The position numbers were made by a program, and so were the translations under genes. This document shows positions 6,013-7,235 of a DNA stretch of 7,235 bases, one piece after another (within the stretch, counting starts at the first letter, position 1; each line of letters begins with the position of its first letter). This DNA is from an uncultured Bacteroidota bacterium. GTDB taxonomy: Bacteria; Bacteroidota; Bacteroidia; 2-12-FULL-35-15. The DNA lies in contig CAILDT010000409.1 of the NCBI GenBank assembly GCA_903833025.1, positions 1-7,235 on the forward strand. The letters are read 5' to 3'. The notes beneath the pieces are model-generated. The model had not been told where the DNA came from. It saw only the letters and a program-made list of their open reading frames with translations, and ran no database searches.

Positions 6013-7152
6013 ATGGATTTTAGCATTACAGAAAATCAGCGGATGATAGCTGATATGATTAAAAAATTTGGTGAAGACCACATTCGCCCGAAAATGATGG
6101 AATGGGACGAGGCACAAACATTCCCCGTAGAAGTTTTCAAAAAACTTGGTGAACTTGGTTTGATGGGCGTATTAGTTCCACAGGAATACGGTGGTTCGGG
6201 GTTCTCCTACACTGAATATGTAACCGCAATAGTTGAACTTTCTAAGATTTGTGGCTCTATTGGTTTATCTATGGCAGCGCACAATTCATTATGTACTGGG
6301 CATATATTGGCTTTTGGAAATGAAGAACAAAAGAAAAAGTATCTCCCATTATTAGCCACTGCCGAATGGATAGGTGCTTGGGGACTGACAGAAACAGGTA
6401 CAGGGTCGGATTCAGGCGGGATGACAACTACCGCAAAAAAGGACGGAGATTATTATATCATGAATGGGTCTAAAAACTTTATTACCCACGCTATTTCTGG
6501 CAACGTAGCAGTAGTAATAGTTCGGACGGGTGAAAAAGGTGATTCGCACGGTATGTCGGCTTTTATTATTGAAAAAGGAACAGAAGGTTTTAAGTCTGGG
6601 AAAAAGGAAAATAAGTTGGGAATGCGTGCTTCCGAAACAGCCGAATTAATATTTACTGATTGTAGAATTCATAAGAATCAAATGTTGGGCAAAGAGGGGG
6701 ACGGTTTTATTCAGGCGATGAAAGTACTTGATGGCGGACGAATTTCTATTGCTGCTTTATCAGTGGGTATTGCAAAAGGAGCTTTCGAGGCATCGGTAAA
6801 ATACTCAAAAGAACGCGAACAATTTGGCAAACCCATCTCTCAATTTCAGGCAATAGCTTTTAAATTAGCTGATATGGCTACCGAAATTGAAGCAGCTGAA
6901 TTACTTACTTTATTAGCTGCGGATAGAAAAAATAAAGGACAGAAAATGACCAAAGAAGGCGCTTTTGCTAAATATTATGCCTCCGAAGTTGCTTGTAGGG
7001 TTTCTAACGAAGCTGTTCAGATATTTGGTGGATATGGCTTTACAAAGGACTTCCCGGCAGAAAAGTATTACCGAGATTGCAAACTTTGCACGATTGGCGA
7101 AGGAACTTCGGAAATTCAGAAACTTGTGATTGCGAGGGAGATTATGAAATAA
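6013..7152 (+). CDS. Acyl-CoA dehydrogenase (short-chain type)
   Basis: This 379-residue FAD-dependent flavoprotein of the acyl-CoA dehydrogenase family introduces the trans-2 double bond into acyl-CoA in fatty or branched-chain acid breakdown and passes electrons to electron-transfer flavoprotein. The usual three domains are visible: an alpha-helical N-domain (MDFSITENQRMIADMIKKFG), a beta domain with the flavin-contact signature GAWGLTETGTGSDSGG (131-146), and a C-terminal helical domain with GGRISIAALSVGIAKGA (251-267), SKEREQFGKPISQFQAIAFK (275-294) and the FAD-binding stretch IFGGYGFTKDFPAEKYYRD (337-355). The catalytic base is the glutamate in GEGTSEIQ, E363, at the position used by short- and medium-chain enzymes. 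Length and this position favour a butyryl/short-chain enzyme, but a branched-chain substrate is not excluded. No ETF or thiolase gene is in the window. The gene follows apt by 39 bases with a possible promoter of its own. Confidence 0.94.
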   Translation: MDFSITENQRMIADMIKKFGEDHIRPKMMEWDEAQTFPVEVFKKLGELGLMGVLVPQEYGGSGFSYTEYVTAIVELSKICGSIGLSMAAHNSLCTGHILAFGNEEQKKKYLPLLATAEWIGAWGLTETGTGSDSGGMTTTAKKDGDYYIMNGSKNFITHAISGNVAVVIVRTGEKGDSHGMSAFIIEKGTEGFKSGKKENKLGMRASETAELIFTDCRIHKNQMLGKEGDGFIQAMKVLDGGRISIAALSVGIAKGAFEASVKYSKEREQFGKPISQFQAIAFKLADMATEIEAAELLTLLAADRKNKGQKMTKEGAFAKYYASEVACRVSNEAVQIFGGYGFTKDFPAEKYYRDCKLCTIGEGTSEIQKLVIAREIMK

Positions 7153-7178
7153 ATAATTTCTCATATTCAAAAATTTAA

Positions 7179-7186
7179 TATATTTG
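7179..7186 (+). promoter_or_regulatory. Promoter -7 element for a gene beyond the window
   Basis: TATATTTG followed by CGCTCCC matches the Bacteroidota -7 element exactly. TTTC at 7157-7160, 18 bases upstream, is a one-mismatch candidate for the -33 TTTG. The remaining 49 bases are an A-rich leader-like stretch without a gene start. No hairpin with a T-run is seen between the dehydrogenase stop and this site. Confidence 0.5.
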
Positions 7187-7235
7187 CGCTCCCAAAACAA
7201 AAAGGGATAAATAAATAAACTAATAATTAAAACAA

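Overview
The window looks like one end of a contig from a member of the Bacteroidota. The DNA is AT-rich, clear Shine-Dalgarno sites are mostly lacking, and several gene starts are preceded by the phylum's TAnnTTTG promoter element. The protein types also fit: a multi-HhH ComEA-like membrane protein, CAT-type and LAT-like permeases, and a compact acyl-CoA dehydrogenase. This assignment rests on style and protein resemblance only; there is no rRNA or other marker gene.

Layout. Bases 7-927 (minus strand) carry a YcaQ/AlkZ-like DNA glycosylase cut off by the contig edge. Bases 1-7 equal the tail of the Illumina TruSeq adapter, and its last base creates a false stop codon. A 524-base divergent gap (928-1451) holds promoters at both edges, six 21-bp imperfect tandem repeats and a C/G-rich REP-like hairpin. 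On the plus strand follow a CAT-family amino acid permease (1452-2942), an intrinsic terminator, a LAT-like APC permease (3008-4450), a membrane-anchored helix-hairpin-helix protein (4499-5446), adenine phosphoribosyltransferase apt (overlapping by one base, 5446-5973) and an acyl-CoA dehydrogenase (6013-7152). The last 83 bases contain a good promoter for a gene beyond the window.

How the genes fit together. The content is largely housekeeping: amino acid uptake, purine salvage, acyl-CoA oxidation and alkylation or crosslink repair. The HhH protein and apt are probably translationally coupled. The terminator between the permeases lies only 17 bases from the second start codon, so the second permease probably depends on read-through or on a promoter inside the first gene. 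I see no convincing new defence, mobile or biosynthetic system. The two observations most worth a second look are the adapter-made stop codon at the left edge and the tandem-repeat plus hairpin block in the divergent gap.
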